This document shows positions 61,312-61,390 of a stretch of 61,390 nucleotides of DNA, one piece after another. A program made the translations under genes and the position numbers. Every line of letters starts with the position of its first letter. Positions within the stretch are counted from its first letter, which is position 1. Location: the NCBI GenBank assembly GCA_022823145.1, contig JAJDXS010000013.1, forward strand, positions 1 to 61,390. The letters run 5' to 3'. The DNA comes from Gemmatimonadota bacterium. GTDB lineage: Bacteria > Gemmatimonadota > Gemmatimonadetes > Longimicrobiales > Gaopeijiaceae. The notes beneath the pieces are model-generated. The model saw only the letters and a list, made by a program, of their open reading frames with translations. It was not told the DNA's origin and made no database searches.

Positions 61312-61390
61312 CTACGGGCCGCCGGGCTCGCCGCCGTCGTCGCGGCCGTCGCCCCTCCCCTCGAGCGCCTCGCGCAGCCGGATCTCGGTG
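61312..61390 (-). CDS. C-terminal end of an unidentified gene cut by the window edge
   Basis: A minus-strand frame enters from the right edge and ends in TAG at 61314-61312 after 25 codons. The tail is charged, then Gly/Asp rich (TEIRLREALEGRG, ending GEPGGP), which suits a soluble protein's flexible end. The palindrome just after the stop supports a real gene end. A plus-strand frame is also open here, so confidence is low. Confidence 0.35.
   Translation of the reverse strand, partial: TEIRLREALEGRGDGRDDGGEPGGP

Noticed and set aside
61234..61390. Plus-strand frame from ATG at 61234 to the right edge
   Set aside because: Composition is Ala/Pro-rich low complexity with no ribosome site; the minus-strand end with a following palindrome is the better reading.
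1..61390. tRNA, rRNA, insertion sequences, attachment sites
   Set aside because: No tRNA T-loop context, rRNA stretch, transposase-like protein or terminal inverted repeat was recognised on either strand.

Overview
The window reads as a GC-rich (by eye about two thirds G+C) Gram-negative chromosome from an aerobic, secretion-rich heterotroph. A SusC/SusD pair, an Oar-like TonB receptor, many Tat or lipoprotein signal peptides, BlaI-like operator palindromes and families such as DUF4159, DUF2891 and DUF3179 fit a Gemmatimonadota-like, possibly marine or host-associated bacterium. That placement is an inference; no rRNA or other phylogenetic marker lies in the window. I saw no tRNA, rRNA, CRISPR array or transposase.

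Layout. 0.2-3.2 kb: multicopper oxidase, secreted DinB-like protein and a small envelope protein. 3.4-7.6 kb: SusC/SusD import pair closed by a strong hairpin. 7.7-12.6 kb: DCC-family protein, BNR propeller coupled to a MoaD-like protein ending in Gly-Gly, YkvI-like membrane protein and Tat-exported amidase. 12.6-26.6 kb: the centrepiece, a six-gene minus-strand operon with a permease fused to a degenerate RsbW-like domain, a STAS protein, an unknown 91-residue protein, a mono-modular reducing type I polyketide synthase, a thioester-reductase/sulfotransferase fusion and a B12-binding radical SAM protein. A divergent SDR reductase sits at its head.

27.7-34.6 kb: a five-gene minus-strand operon with a D-amino-acid-oxidase-like protein whose motifs are circularly permuted, a GcvT-family protein, two phytoene-desaturase-like flavoproteins and a DmdA-like (DMSP demethylase family) protein. 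It looks like a folate-linked demethylation/oxidation pathway. 34.7-45.2 kb: exported hydrolases (two beta-lactamase-fold enzymes, metallo-hydrolase, S9 peptidase, D-aminoacylase-like amidohydrolase), a coiled-coil protein with a 33-bp tandem repeat and a DUF3179 lipoprotein. 45.3-49.7 kb: an Oar-like TonB receptor and a Tat-exported class V aminotransferase.

49.8-53.0 kb: cysD and a cysN-cysC fusion, which make PAPS, facing a second STAS gene paralogous to the one in the PKS operon. 53.1-57.3 kb: a five-gene operon with a GMC/Fe-S dehydrogenase, its Tat subunit, and DUF4159, DUF1326 and DUF2182 proteins. 57.3-60.0 kb: lutABC (L-lactate oxidation). 60.0-61.4 kb: a DUF4143 ATPase and the tail of an edge gene.

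Working model: the PKS builds a reduced acyl chain, the TR/sulfotransferase protein releases it as an alcohol and sulfates it with PAPS from CysD/CysNC, the B12 radical SAM enzyme may methylate it, and the permease/STAS pair senses or regulates the process. The domains are read from sequence; the product and the regulation are inference. No gene-free stretch exceeds 300 bases.
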